A stretch of DNA of 64,000 nucleotides from an uncultured Bacilli bacterium (GTDB taxonomy: Bacteria > Bacillota_I > Bacilli_A > RF39 > UBA660), in assembly GCA_944358375.1 (NCBI GenBank), contig CALVQT010000001.1, forward strand, positions 284,699 to 348,698, written 5' to 3'. Within the stretch, counting starts at the first letter, position 1. Every line of letters begins with the position of its first letter. Below are positions 56,241 to 64,000 of the stretch, in pieces. The position numbers and the translations under genes are program-made. A model generated the notes under the pieces. The model worked only from the letters and a program-made list of their open reading frames with translations, searched no databases and was not told the origin of the DNA.

Positions 56241-57381
56241 AATTATTAATATCTTTTCTTAATATTCTTTGTTGACTTTTGCCGACATTTCTTTCTTGTT
56301 CATATTGTTCTATTTGTGCTTTTCTCTCATTATGTTTTTGTTCCAAATATTCTCTAAGTTCTGTTATTTCATTTTCTGATAATGTCATATCAAGTTCAAC
56401 AACACCATATTTATCTACTGAATCTTTATGTCTTTGGTAATATTCATACTTTCTCATTTGTAACCATTTTTCTTTAAATTCTTGATCAGCTGGTTCTAAA
56501 GTTTTTCTTTCTTCTTTTTGCTGTTCATTTTTTTCAAAAAAGTTACTATAGTCTATGTTTGAAAATACTGGTTCATATTCATTAGAAAATGCACTACTCA
56601 TAAATGAATCTCTCCATCTATCAGCATTTTTTTCTATACCTTCTTCAATAGCATCAATACTCATTCCAATTCTTGATAGAGTATCAACAACACCTTTTCT
56701 AAAACCTAAGTCACATAATGGGGTAATAAAAACAAAATCACCACCATAATCCTCATCAATAATCCAATTTTCTCTGCCACTTTTCATCCAATCAATTTGA
56801 CATTTTACTATTTCTTGCTCATATTCATGTCTTTTTTCTTGAAATAACGGAGAAGTCTTTACAAATTGTAAAATTCTATTAGTACTCATATAAAATAGTT
56901 TTTGATTTTGTTTTAACATTTTAGCAAGCCATAAATCATCTCTTAAATGGCATGGTAAATTTGACATATTTAAATCTTGTGGTTGTCTAAAGCAATGACT
57001 GCACCATGTTCCTTCTTTTGGAAAAAAATTTAATGTTGCTTTTCCTAATATTACATTTGTTTCAATAGTATTATTATCACTTTGAGAAAGTGCTTTACCT
57101 TTTTCTAAACTAGCTTCACCATTAATTGTTATATATTTTATTAATAGTTCTTTTTTGTCTAACATTAGTGGCTTTCTAGTTGTATAATCACATTGTGCTA
57201 AAATGGAATAATAATTAGAAAGTGGTTCTGCAATTGAATTATTATCTAATTTTATTTTTTCATTAGTAAAAACCTCTACATATGCATCACTTAATTCATT
57301 ATGCTTGCAAATCAAATAATGTGTATCATTACCATTTTGAACTTCTACAACATATAGACTATATATATTATATTTTTTCAT
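56239..57381 (-). CDS. Hypothetical 380-residue protein
   Basis: Intact minus-strand gene with a strong AAGGGGAG ribosome site. The N-terminal half is beta-rich and holds a CxxC in GTWCSHCFRQ with a later PCHLRDD that together could bind a metal. The middle has NWIIDEDYGGDFVFITPLCDLGF; the C-terminal 110 residues form a charged helix or coiled coil rich in Glu, Gln and Lys. No signal peptide. All Trp codons here are TGG. Unknown family; probable cargo gene of the accessory region. Confidence 0.6.
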   Translation of the reverse strand: MKKYNIYSLYVVEVQNGNDTHYLICKHNELSDAYVEVFTNEKIKLDNNSIAEPLSNYYSILAQCDYTTRKPLMLDKKELLIKYITINGEASLEKGKALSQSDNNTIETNVILGKATLNFFPKEGTWCSHCFRQPQDLNMSNLPCHLRDDLWLAKMLKQNQKLFYMSTNRILQFVKTSPLFQEKRHEYEQEIVKCQIDWMKSGRENWIIDEDYGGDFVFITPLCDLGFRKGVVDTLSRIGMSIDAIEEGIEKNADRWRDSFMSSAFSNEYEPVFSNIDYSNFFEKNEQQKEERKTLEPADQEFKEKWLQMRKYEYYQRHKDSVDKYGVVELDMTLSENEITELREYLEQKHNERKAQIEQYEQERNVGKSQQRILRKDINN

Positions 57382-57452
57382 AAAATATAAATCTCCCCTT
57401 GTAATTAATATTATAACATATATTTACATATTTTTAACATATTTTAGATAAT

Positions 57453-57930
57453 CTATCGTTCAAAATCATCTTTTTCTTTGCTTAAATCTAATTCTTCAAT
57501 GTCATCATCATCTAAAACATTATATCATTAACAATATCAATATATTATCTTTTTTATTATACCAACTATGAAATTTACCATTTAGGAATGATATTAGTTT
57601 TTCAAACTTATCTTTCCAATAATCCGATGTATTTTTTAGTCATACATTTTAAATTTTAAAAATGATATTTCATTTGTCTTTTTCTTTGATGGTATCATTT
57701 AAAGTCTTAACCCTTAAATTGAGAACTTTATTATTTTCAGTAAGAGTTTTAATTTTATTATTTTTATCTTTTAATTGTTCATTAGCATTAATCAGTGTAT
57801 GAGATATAGTTAGTGTTTATCATATTCTTTATTTGTGATATCTACTTTTTTGTAAAGTTGATAAAAAAATATTTATATTCTTTTGATAAAATATAATTAT
57901 CCTTTTTAATAAAAGACGGATACTGCTTGT
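57453..57930 (-). pseudogene. Decayed MobV relaxase C-terminus (copy 2)
   Basis: Frames can be joined to read TLTISHTLINANEQLKDKNN, KVLNLRVKTLNDTIKEKD, SDYWKDKFEKLISFL, HSWYNKKD and the end DDDDIEELDLSKEKDDFER. This is the coiled-coil C-terminus of a plasmid-recombination (Mob/Pre) protein, of a different subtype from the 60.2-kb copy. Everything between the recombinase promoter (57.9 kb) and this segment is deleted. Confidence 0.55.
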
Positions 57931-57975
57931 CATTTATTGGTTTTATATAATATACTTAAAAGTTCATTTTGTCAA
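57918..57975 (-). promoter_or_regulatory. Promoter and hairpin of the element (copy 2)
   Basis: On the minus strand TTGACA (57975-57970), a 17-base spacer and TATTAT, then ATAAAACCAATAAATGAC and a short GCAGTATC hairpin. It matches copy 3 at 63.45-63.52 kb, including the identical 17-base spacing. Confidence 0.5.
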
Positions 57976-57999
57976 TTTCCTAATTAGGATATAGATATT

Positions 58000-58260
58000 A
58001 GTTATGTTTTAAATAATTTTCTAATTCATATAATTTAATCTTATTATTTAAGTTTCCAATAAATAACTCATTAGAATAATTAAAAGTTAGAAAGGTTATA
58101 TCATTAATTATAATTTTAATAAGTAAGATTAGTTTTATCAATAGTTCTCAAATTACCATTAATAATAAATAGTTTAACACTACAACACTCACAAATAAAT
58201 TCTAATCTCTTTCTTAATGATTATTCCATTCTACCTTCTTGCTTGATAACATTTATCATT
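58000..58260 (-). pseudogene. Decayed copy of the 89-residue element gene
   Basis: Readable pieces (LRKRLEFICECCSVKLFIINGNL and LRTIDKTNLTY) align with the intact product encoded at 63539-63808 (LKRKVEMICRFANVKYTFKNGHI). Stops and frameshifts follow. It occupies the same place between leader and recombinase promoter as the intact copy. Confidence 0.5.
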
Positions 58261-58299
58261 TTAATTAATCCTTTCTTTGAAATATTTTTTTTAAAACAA

Positions 58300-58455
58300 G
58301 AAAAAAATCAATCCTAATTTAGAATTGATTGTCTATTTATTCTCGATACTTATAAAAAGTTCGAGCGGATTTTCCTCTGGTGCCCTTATGGTGGAAGTAT
58401 AACAACCATTAGGCGTAAATTTATAGGTAGTAATAACTACTAACTATTTAAATTA
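58300..58455 (-). repeat. Repeated mobile-element leader with terminator (copy 2)
   Basis: Minus strand, 5' to 3': a TAGTTAGTAG/TACTACCTA hairpin, GTTGTTATACTTCCACC, GGGCACC, a CTCGAACTT/GTATCGAG hairpin and the terminator AATCAATTCTAAATTAGGATTGATT with a T-run at 58308-58330. Same order as copies 1 and 3 with diverged bases but preserved pairing. Confidence 0.5.
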
Positions 58456-58544
58456 TACTATATTTTTGATAAAATGTGTCAAAAAATGACAAAAAGAATT
58501 GTTTTTATGATAAAATAGATAATAGTAACAGGAGGTTTTTTATT

Positions 58545-59375
58545 ATGAATAAAAAAGAAGATAAAAAGAAAATAGATATAGAAGCAAAATTGTTTATAGC
58601 TTTATTGCGTTTAAAAGAAGAAAAAAATAAAAAGTATTCTACTGGAGAATGTGAAAAAAATATTGTGTATTTATTTGATAATTATGATGAATTTAAAGCT
58701 TATTTTGAATTAAATGGATTTACTAATATTAGTGAAGACTTATTGGAAATATGTAGAATGAAAACAACAAAAAAAGGAACTATTATTGCATTGAAAAGAT
58801 TGTGTGATTATACTATAAAAAAACATAAATTAATTTATTCTCATACTATTGAATCTTCAAGTGATGAGGGACAATTATGCATCGAGGAATTTAAAGAACC
58901 TGAATTTTCTTCGTATGATTTTATGAGTTTGTTTTGTGCATTTAATGCTTTTCAAAAAAATTACTCATTTAATAGAGATAATTTAATTAATTTTATTAAA
59001 TTGTGTAAAGGAAGCAATAAATTCACTAAATTATTAAATGGTATTCGATTAAAAAGCAATGGTATTTTTTCTTATTCAGAAGAATTAGATGAAGCTATTG
59101 CCAAATTGAAATGGGGAAAAATTTTATATACTATCTCCCCTGAACAAGATGCTTCAATATTTATTTTTGAAAATATTCCAATGTCAGAATTAATAAAAAA
59201 AAGAATCTCTTATTTTGATGAAATGGTATATTTTTTAAGTAAATATACTGATTATGAAAGTGAAATAATGAGAAATGCACATCAAAAACAGTATAATCAA
59301 GAAGCAATAGAAATTGATAATGCCATTAATACGTTGGATAATATTTTATCAAAAAGATTAAGAAGAGAAAAATAA
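58545..59375 (+). CDS. Hypothetical 276-residue protein
   Basis: The only intact plus-strand gene in the accessory region. Helical, charged, no signal peptide; segments include AKLFIALLRLKEEKNKKYST and FMSLFCAFNAFQKNYSF. AGGAGG lies 8 bases before ATG 58545; an earlier in-frame start has no ribosome site. A promoter (TGACAA near 58486, AT-rich -10 near 58509) precedes it. It sits next to oriT, where accessory mobilization genes or repressors are often found, but no family is recognised. Confidence 0.6.
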   Translation: MNKKEDKKKIDIEAKLFIALLRLKEEKNKKYSTGECEKNIVYLFDNYDEFKAYFELNGFTNISEDLLEICRMKTTKKGTIIALKRLCDYTIKKHKLIYSHTIESSSDEGQLCIEEFKEPEFSSYDFMSLFCAFNAFQKNYSFNRDNLINFIKLCKGSNKFTKLLNGIRLKSNGIFSYSEELDEAIAKLKWGKILYTISPEQDASIFIFENIPMSELIKKRISYFDEMVYFLSKYTDYESEIMRNAHQKQYNQEAIEIDNAINTLDNILSKRLRREK

Positions 59376-59427
59376 CATAATATACTTAACTTTATGTCTT
59401 GCTAAAATTATGTTATATAGGGTTTCA

Positions 59428-59490
59428 AAAGGGAATTTCCCTTTGCATACCGTTATTGGCTCTGCCAATAGCGTAGTGTGTTACTATAAT
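59428..59490 (+). other. Putative oriT of the MobV/pMV158 family
   Basis: TAGTGTGTTA at 59474-59483 is identical to the nick region of pMV158-type origins of transfer (cleavage between the last G and TT, here after 59480). A perfectly placed inverted repeat precedes it: CGTTATTGGC (59451-59460) with GCCAATAGCG (59464-59473). Another palindrome, AAAGGGAATTTCCCTTT, is at 59428-59444. A MobV relaxase gene lies 0.75-2 kb away, separated by the IS200-like insertion. Confidence 0.7.
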
Positions 59491-59505
59491 GGAATTATAG
59501 TCTTT

Positions 59506-59538
59506 AAAATCGAGCATTTGAAATTTGCTCGATTTTTT
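59506..59538 (+). terminator. Intrinsic terminator
   Basis: AAAATCGAGCA (59506-59516) and TGCTCGATTTT (59526-59536) with further T residues. Confidence 0.75.
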
Positions 59539-59605
59539 GTTTATAGAAAACCCCTAGATAGTCTAGGGGTTCAATAAAGCTTTAGCGTTGAGTTGAAAAA
59601 AACAA

Positions 59606-59663
59606 CTCCTTCTAATATAATATTCGTTGCGACTGCAAGGAGCAAGAATATTATTAGAAGGAG
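59606..59663 (+). promoter_or_regulatory. Translation-blocking hairpin in the tnpA leader
   Basis: CTCCTTCTAATATAATATTC (59606-59625) pairs with 59646-59663 in an 18-bp stem with a two-base bulge. The right arm contains the AGAAGGAGG ribosome site of tnpA, so the site is hidden in the folded transcript, as known for IS200. Confidence 0.75.
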
Positions 59664-59673
59664 GACATTTATA

Positions 59674-60125
59674 ATGAAAGAAATCAAAATAAATGATATA
59701 AAAAGTTTAGCACATACTTCATGGAATTGCAAGTATCATATTGTATTTGCTCCAAAGTATAGAAGGAAAGTCTTTTACGCAAGTAAAAGATTAGAAATAG
59801 GGGCGATATTAAGGCAACTATGTGAGTGGAAAGGAATAACTATAATAGAGGCAGAGGTATGTCCTGATCATATACACATGCTTATAGAAATACTACCAAA
59901 ATATAGTGTGTCAAGTGTAATGGGATTCCTAAAAGGAAAAAGTAGTTTGATGATATATAGCAAATGGGCAAATATGCGATATCAATATAGAAATAGAGAA
60001 TTTTGGTGTAGAGGATAGTAGAAAAAAATACAAAGAAAATAAAAGAATACATAGCAAATCAATTAAAAGAAGATCAACTAAGTCAACAAATGACGTTAGA
60101 AGATTTTGACCCTTTTAAAGGGTAG
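59674..60125 (+). pseudogene. tnpA: IS200-type HUH transposase tnpA, catalytic Tyr deleted
   Basis: Begins at ATG 59674 behind AGAAGGAGG. The HUH motif is intact (CPDHIHMLIEI). After NREFWCRG the frame hits tandem TAG stops. In the next frame the protein resumes as KNTKKIKEYIANQL and ends DFDPFKG. About 13 bases are missing exactly where the family has the YYVxTVG block with the catalytic tyrosine. The enzyme is therefore truncated and inactive. Confidence 0.8.
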
Positions 60126-60233
60126 CAAGTAATAAATGCTTTTAGCAGTCGACAGGCCATTTTAGTGGACGCAAGTAGTATAGCCTTATAGGCGAAAAAT
60201 AAAAACCACCAGCTATGCTGGTGGAAATTTATT

Positions 60234-61477
60234 CTATATATCAATATCTTTGTCATCATAATCAAACTCATTAGAATATAAATAATCATTTATTTCTTGT
60301 TCTTTAGAAGTATTATTTGCTATATCGTGTAAATCAAAATTATCATACAAATTTTGTGTATAATATTCTTTTATATCTGATACAACATCATCTTTATCTT
60401 TTTCAGTTCCAATTTTAAGTAATTTATGAAAGAATTTTTTAGTGTTTGTAAAATGTTATGAATTAAGTTATGAAGTCTGCTATTTTCTTCTTGTAATTTT
60501 TCATTTTGATATTCTAGTTTTTTAACTTCAACTTGAATATTTCTTTTTTCGTTTTCTAAATCTTTATAACTTTTTGTATAATCAGTAAGTTCTTTAAATA
60601 ATGCTTGATTTCTAGGAATATCTTTAATTACTCTTTTTGATGTATTCATAAATTGATTTAATGTATCATAAGTATCTTTATCTATTTTAACTTCTTTACC
60701 CGTAATCGTTGGTTTAGAAGTTTTTAATTTTTCTTCTAATTTTTTATAATCTCTAGTCATAAGATAATTTTGTTTTTCTAACATGTTATCTAACTTATTT
60801 GTAATTTTTTTAAATTCTTTAATTGAAATATGCTCGTTATCACTATTTTTAATACCTCTTTCTAGGCCAAAACCATTATCTATTAGTCTTTGATAGTATT
60901 TATCTTGAAGTTCGCTTAAATGGGCTTTATCTTTGATATATTGTTTTTTAGAAATAGTTCATTTTTCAGTATTTGTTCGTTTATCAAATTTTCTAATTAG
61001 AGGAACTACTACACAATGAATGTGTGGTGTTTTTTCATCCATATGCAATGTAGCATGTAGTATTTGTTCTTTTGTATAACCTAAATCATTATAAACAAAT
61101 TCCATACAAGTATCAGCCCATTTTTTAATTTGTTTTTTGCTCATTCCTTTGAAGAAATCAAAATCACTAGTGAATAATAATTCATCTGCAACTACATTAT
61201 TAGAATCATCAACCATTTGTCTAAAAGTTTTCTTTCTATCATCTCTCATTGTTTCCATTTTTTTATCGTGTTCTAGTTTATATTCTTTTGTTAAATTATA
61301 GAAACCTCTAATATATTTTTCAGAAAGTGGAACTAAATCAATATTGTTTTTAGTTTTGGTAATATCTATATCAGGGTTAGATTTATATGCTTTCTTTTCT
61401 CTTTTATTATGTGATCCTATTTGGGCTAGATCAGAAAGTTTATTTATAGGTTCTACTCTAAATATTGCATAACTCAT
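60234..61477 (-). pseudogene. mob: MobV-family relaxase (plasmid mobilization/recombination protein), interrupted
   Basis: A Mob_Pre relaxase of about 415 codons. The N-terminus is MSYAIFRVEPINKLSDLAQI and the metal-binding HIH of ATLHMDEKTPHIHCVVVPL is intact. The C-terminus is a long coiled coil ending NLYDNFDLHDIANNTSKEQE. Two lesions occur: an in-frame TGA between RTNTEK and TISKKQYIKDKAHLSELQDK (codon at about 60959), and a one-base loss in a poly-A run about 80 codons before the end. The reading frame continues exactly across the TGA. With TGA as Trp, only the late frameshift remains. The first bases overlap the end of the recombinase gene. Matching oriT lies at 59474. Confidence 0.75.
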
Positions 61478-63320
61478 TTTTATTTACCTCTTTTAATTTC
61501 TCAAAGAAACCTTTATATAGTTGATTACCGTTTTTATCTTTTATATTTGTTAAGTCTATAGTTATAACCCCTAATTTTAAATTTTGATTTTTAAATCTTT
61601 TATCAGGTTTTAAAGCAATTAATCTTACTATTTTTTCTATTTCAACATCAGAAGAAAATTTTATATTTTTTAAATCATCATCAGTATCAATTACATAATA
61701 ATTAAACTTATAATCACTCATAATTTTACATAATTTATCAAAATATTTTTCTGCCTCATCTTTTGTTTTTACTTCATGGTTCATATTTAATTTGTAACCA
61801 TAATCATCTTCAAATATATTAAAGTTATAAGGTATTCAATAATCATCGTGATTTATTGCTATATCTTTTAAATAAGATTCTCTAAAATTACCTCTTACAA
61901 TTTTTATAGAATCATCTTTTTTTTCAATAGTAATATTATCAATATATTTCCTATAATCCGTTGTTGTTCACTTTTTTCTAACTTATCCCATTTATCAAAA
62001 TTCTTTAAATAGTTTTCTGGATTAACAAAATTATCTATCTCTTGTTCATCTTGTAATATAAGTAGGTCATCAATGGTAAAACTCAAATTTTCATATTGTT
62101 TTTGGCCCTTTTGTTTCTTTAACAAATCTTTTCTTTGAAATTCAATATGCTTAATCTCTTTATCAAAATCGTTTATTTTAAGTATACCTTTAATATAAGC
62201 GTTTTTAATTCTATCCATTTGTTTATCTAATTCTTTTATTTGTTTATCAAAGTCTATTTGATTATTTTCTAATTTAGATTTAATGAATGGTGTATAGTAA
62301 TTATTAAATAGTTCATCTTCTTTTACTAATTCATTCATTAAAACAAATAAACTTATCTCTATATCAGGTTCATTAAAGTATGTTTTACAATGTTCACATT
62401 TATAATAATAGTATTTCTTACCATTAAGTTTTGTAGTAGCACTTCCACCTAGAAAACAACCACATTTAGAACATTTTAGTTTATTAGTAAATAGATAAGT
62501 AGCAGTTCTTTCATAATGTCTTGCATTTCTTTGTTTTTGATACTGACAACTTTCCCATTTTTCTTTACTAACTATCGGCTCAACTACATTTTCATAATAA
62601 GTAGGGTGTTTCGTTCTTTTACCATTTACAAAATCTCCTTTATAAAGTTCATTTGATAAAATTTTTTGAATAGTAGAATCATACCAATTAGTTTTACCTA
62701 ATATTTTTCTTTGTTATAGATATTAGCGATAGTTTGATGACTTTTGCCCTCTAAATATAAGTCAAATACTCTAACTATAACATCTTTTGTAATTAGATCT
62801 GGAACTAACTTTTTATCAATTCTTTTAAAACCTAGTGGGGTTCTATTTGGAATATGTCCTGCTTTAATTACATCCGATAATCTTACTTTTGTTCTCTGAC
62901 TTGTTCTTTTAATTTCTTTGTAAGATACACTCATTAATATTCTTAAAATCATTTTACCATTAGCAATAATAGTATTTATGTCCTCATTAGCACAATCTAA
63001 ATAAGCATTATTTTCTTCTAAAAATTTAATGATATTTTCCCAGTCATAAATACTTCTTGTAAGTCTATCTAGCTTTAATACAACAATAGTATTACATTTT
63101 TTATCTTTAATATCTTGCAATAATTCTTTACATATAGGTCTTTTATTCCCGGTTTTAGTACTTATACAACATCTTTATAGACTTTATATACTTCATAACC
63201 TTTATATTCACACATTGTTTTTAATCGTTTTTCTTGTCATGGTAAACTAAATCCTTCTCTTGCTTGATCTTTAATACTAACTCTAATATAAAGCCCTGTT
63301 ATTTTCTTTTTATCATTCAT
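61458..63320 (-). pseudogene. Large serine recombinase, interrupted
   Basis: About 620 codons. N-terminal resolvase domain: GLYIRVSIKDQAREGFSLP, then a TGA, QEKRLKTMCEYKGYEVYKVYKD, a frameshift, GISTKTGNKRP, VVLKLDRLTRSIYDWENI. A recombinase domain follows (HIPNRTPLGFKRI), then a zinc ribbon (CSKCGC and CEHCK) and a coiled coil. Lesions: TGA in SLP/QEK, one-base losses before GISTKTG and before LGKTNWYD, one more frameshift near EQQR, and a TGA between HDDY and IPYNF. Catalytic Ser is in RVS. Such enzymes excise and integrate mobilizable transposons. Confidence 0.72.
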
Positions 63321-63352
63321 TAATCTTCAAATCCTTTTCCATAAAAAAGGGA

Positions 63353-63431
63353 GTCAAAAATACTAGCTCAAACTAATACTTTTGACTTCACTTAAATAAG
63401 TATATTTTTTTAATTGTTTTCGTTTTGACAT
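63353..63431 (-). promoter_or_regulatory. Leader peptide and attenuator before the recombinase
   Basis: A 22-codon gene (MSKRKQLKKYTYLSEVKSIS...) starts at 63431 behind GTGAGG. Its 3' end overlaps a 14-bp terminator stem (63353-63366 with 63373-63386, two G-U pairs) that is followed by CCCTTTTTT on the minus strand. The recombinase start is 33 bases further on. This is the layout of a translation-coupled attenuator. Confidence 0.5.
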
Positions 63432-63451
63432 ATAAGTACCTCACTTTCTAA

Positions 63452-63517
63452 TAAAAGGCAGATACTGCATTGCTTTTATTGGTTCTATACTTTAAACTTT
63501 TATTTTTGATTTGTCAA
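63452..63517 (-). promoter_or_regulatory. Promoter and hairpin upstream of the recombinase (copy 3)
   Basis: TTGACA (63517-63512), 17-base spacer, TAAAGT, then AACCAATAAAAGCAATGCAG and its partner CTGCCTTTTATT forming a hairpin at the transcript start. Spacing and hairpin are conserved in the decayed copy near 57.9 kb. Confidence 0.55.
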
Positions 63518-63538
63518 TTATATATTTATGTAATAGTA

Positions 63539-63808
63539 TTAGTTTTTAATATAATTTTCTAAATCTTTGAATTTAATTTTTTTATTATAACCATTAATGA
63601 AAATATCATCACATTCTTCAAAGATTAGATAATCATTATTTTTAATTTTTAATACATGGGGCTTTACATAAGCAATATTTGTTTCTTTAATATTTTTAAT
63701 ATGTCCATTTTTAAAAGTATATTTAACATTTGCAAACCTACATATCATTTCAACCTTTCTTTTTAATTCATCACTTATCTTTAATTCTTTAGTTTCTATT
63801 GTTAACAT
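63539..63808 (-). CDS. Small conserved element protein
   Basis: An 89-residue protein, intact, starting MLTIETKELKISDELKRKVE. It has two cysteine-containing segments and a beta-rich second half (GHIKNIKETNIAYVKPHVLKI). A GAAAGTGAGAG ribosome site precedes the ATG. A decayed homologue lies at 58000-58260 in the same position relative to leader and promoter, so it is a regular component of this element family. A regulator or accessory mobilization protein is possible; the family is not recognised. Confidence 0.6.
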   Translation of the reverse strand: MLTIETKELKISDELKRKVEMICRFANVKYTFKNGHIKNIKETNIAYVKPHVLKIKNNDYLIFEECDDIFINGYNKKIKFKDLENYIKN

Positions 63809-63824
63809 ATATAATCACTCTCAC

Positions 63825-63960
63825 TTTCTTTCTTAAATAACAAAAAAACTAACATTTCTGTTAGTAATCTATTACTCTCGAATTATTAAAAGTTCGAGTA
63901 ACAATCAATTGGTGCCATCGGGGAAGTTATCTACAACTTTTTGAAAATAACGATATTAGA
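63825..63960 (-). repeat. Repeated mobile-element leader with terminator (copy 3)
   Basis: Minus strand: AACTTCCCCGATGGCACCAA, TTGATTGTTACTCGAAC/TTCGAGAGTAATA hairpin, then ACTAACAG/TGTTAGT terminator stem with a seven-T tail at 63845-63862, followed by the ribosome site of the 89-residue gene. Best-preserved copy of the four. Confidence 0.6.
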
Positions 63961-64000
63961 ATTAATCAGTATTATTTTATAAAAATTATTAACGGCTCTT

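Larger units (their letters stand above)
59545..60230 (+). mobile_element. IS200/IS605-like insertion sequence, tnpA only
   Basis: A left subterminal hairpin ACCCCTAGA/TCTAGGGGT (59550-59570) and a right hairpin CCACCAGC/GCTGGTGG (60206-60224) enclose one HUH transposase gene. No tnpB or guide RNA is present. Total length about 690 bases fits IS200. It is inserted between oriT and the 3' end of the relaxase gene. Confidence 0.75.

Noticed and set aside
59376..59505. TnpB-type guide RNA next to the IS200 copy
   Set aside because: No tnpB is present, and the hairpin block contains the exact pMV158-type nick sequence, so oriT is the better explanation.
60234..63320. Frameshifts as pure homopolymer sequencing errors
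   Set aside because: Kept only as a caveat: several lesions are single-A losses, but thousands of codons elsewhere with equally long A-runs (for example the 4227-codon gene) show none, and the tnpA deletion is about 13 bases.
58300..63960. T-box riboswitch in the repeated leader (GGCACC resembles the UGGNACC antiterminator box)
   Set aside because: The leader is too short for Stem I and a specifier loop, one copy reads GGGCACC, and the downstream genes are not tRNA- or amino-acid-related.
1..64000. CRISPR array
   Set aside because: No regularly spaced direct repeats of CRISPR size and no cas genes were seen.

Overview
The window is about three quarters AT-rich, tightly packed DNA from a low-GC Firmicute. 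The gene content fits an uncultured Bacilli/Erysipelotrichia/RF39-type lineage near the Mollicutes: MurT/GatD peptidoglycan amidation, RseP/CdsA, LemA-DUF2207, an RNase J paralogue, a NifS/ThiI pair and a type VII-like secretion locus. Several host genes end in TGA (positions 18240, 44409, 47755, 52872), so the chromosome uses TGA as stop. The lineage is inferred from gene content only.

Layout. 1-4.4 kb: the end of an envelope protein, phosphatidylserine synthase and decarboxylase (pssA-psd), and convergent gatD-murT. 4.4-12.1 kb: an apparent operon (membrane zinc peptidase, heterodimeric ABC exporter, OmpR-type regulator, sensor kinase) followed by htrA. The operon and htrA both carry an 11-bp tandem repeat exactly 10 bp upstream of a TATAAT box, so they look like one envelope-stress regulon. 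12.1-19.1 kb: an AlaX-like editing protein, an FNT channel, a sigma factor, cdsA-rseP and small envelope genes. 19.1-19.8 kb: tRNA-Arg(CCT) with a broken tRNA copy upstream and the remnant of an integrated element downstream. 19.8-24.2 kb: lemA-DUF2207, a signal-peptidase-like chimera, a VanZ protein, trmL and rpoZ.

24.2-44.8 kb is the most unusual part. It holds a stripped-down type VII secretion (T7SSb-like) locus: a YukD/EsaB ubiquitin-like protein, a 1524-aa EssC/YukB ATPase, a protein with two tandem WXG-like hairpins, a small Cys-rich helical protein and a 12.7-kb gene for a 4227-aa protein. No EsaA, EssA or EssB is present. The giant has an N-terminal zinc ribbon, a hydrophobic helix, an acidic linker, glycine-rich hydrophobic segments, three ~210-residue coiled-coil repeats, a complete HD phosphohydrolase core and a C-terminus resembling a TNT (NAD+ glycohydrolase) toxin domain split by a helical insert that includes three 39-residue repeats. 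Two small acidic proteins downstream are candidate immunity proteins.

44.8-52.9 kb returns to housekeeping (degenerate RNase J, cysteine desulfurase, ThiI) and then a leucine-rich protein, a transglutaminase-like protein and a zinc-binding protein of unknown role.

53.3-64 kb is an accessory region with most genes on the minus strand. It contains one nearly complete but decayed mobilizable element (leader RNA, small gene, attenuator, large serine recombinase, MobV relaxase, oriT) and at least two heavily deleted relatives. It also holds a dead TcmP/radical-SAM cargo pair, a few intact unknown genes and an IS200-like insertion whose transposase has lost its catalytic tyrosine. The in-frame stops in the recombinase and relaxase are all TGA; at least one sits at an aromatic position, hinting at passage through a TGA=Trp host.
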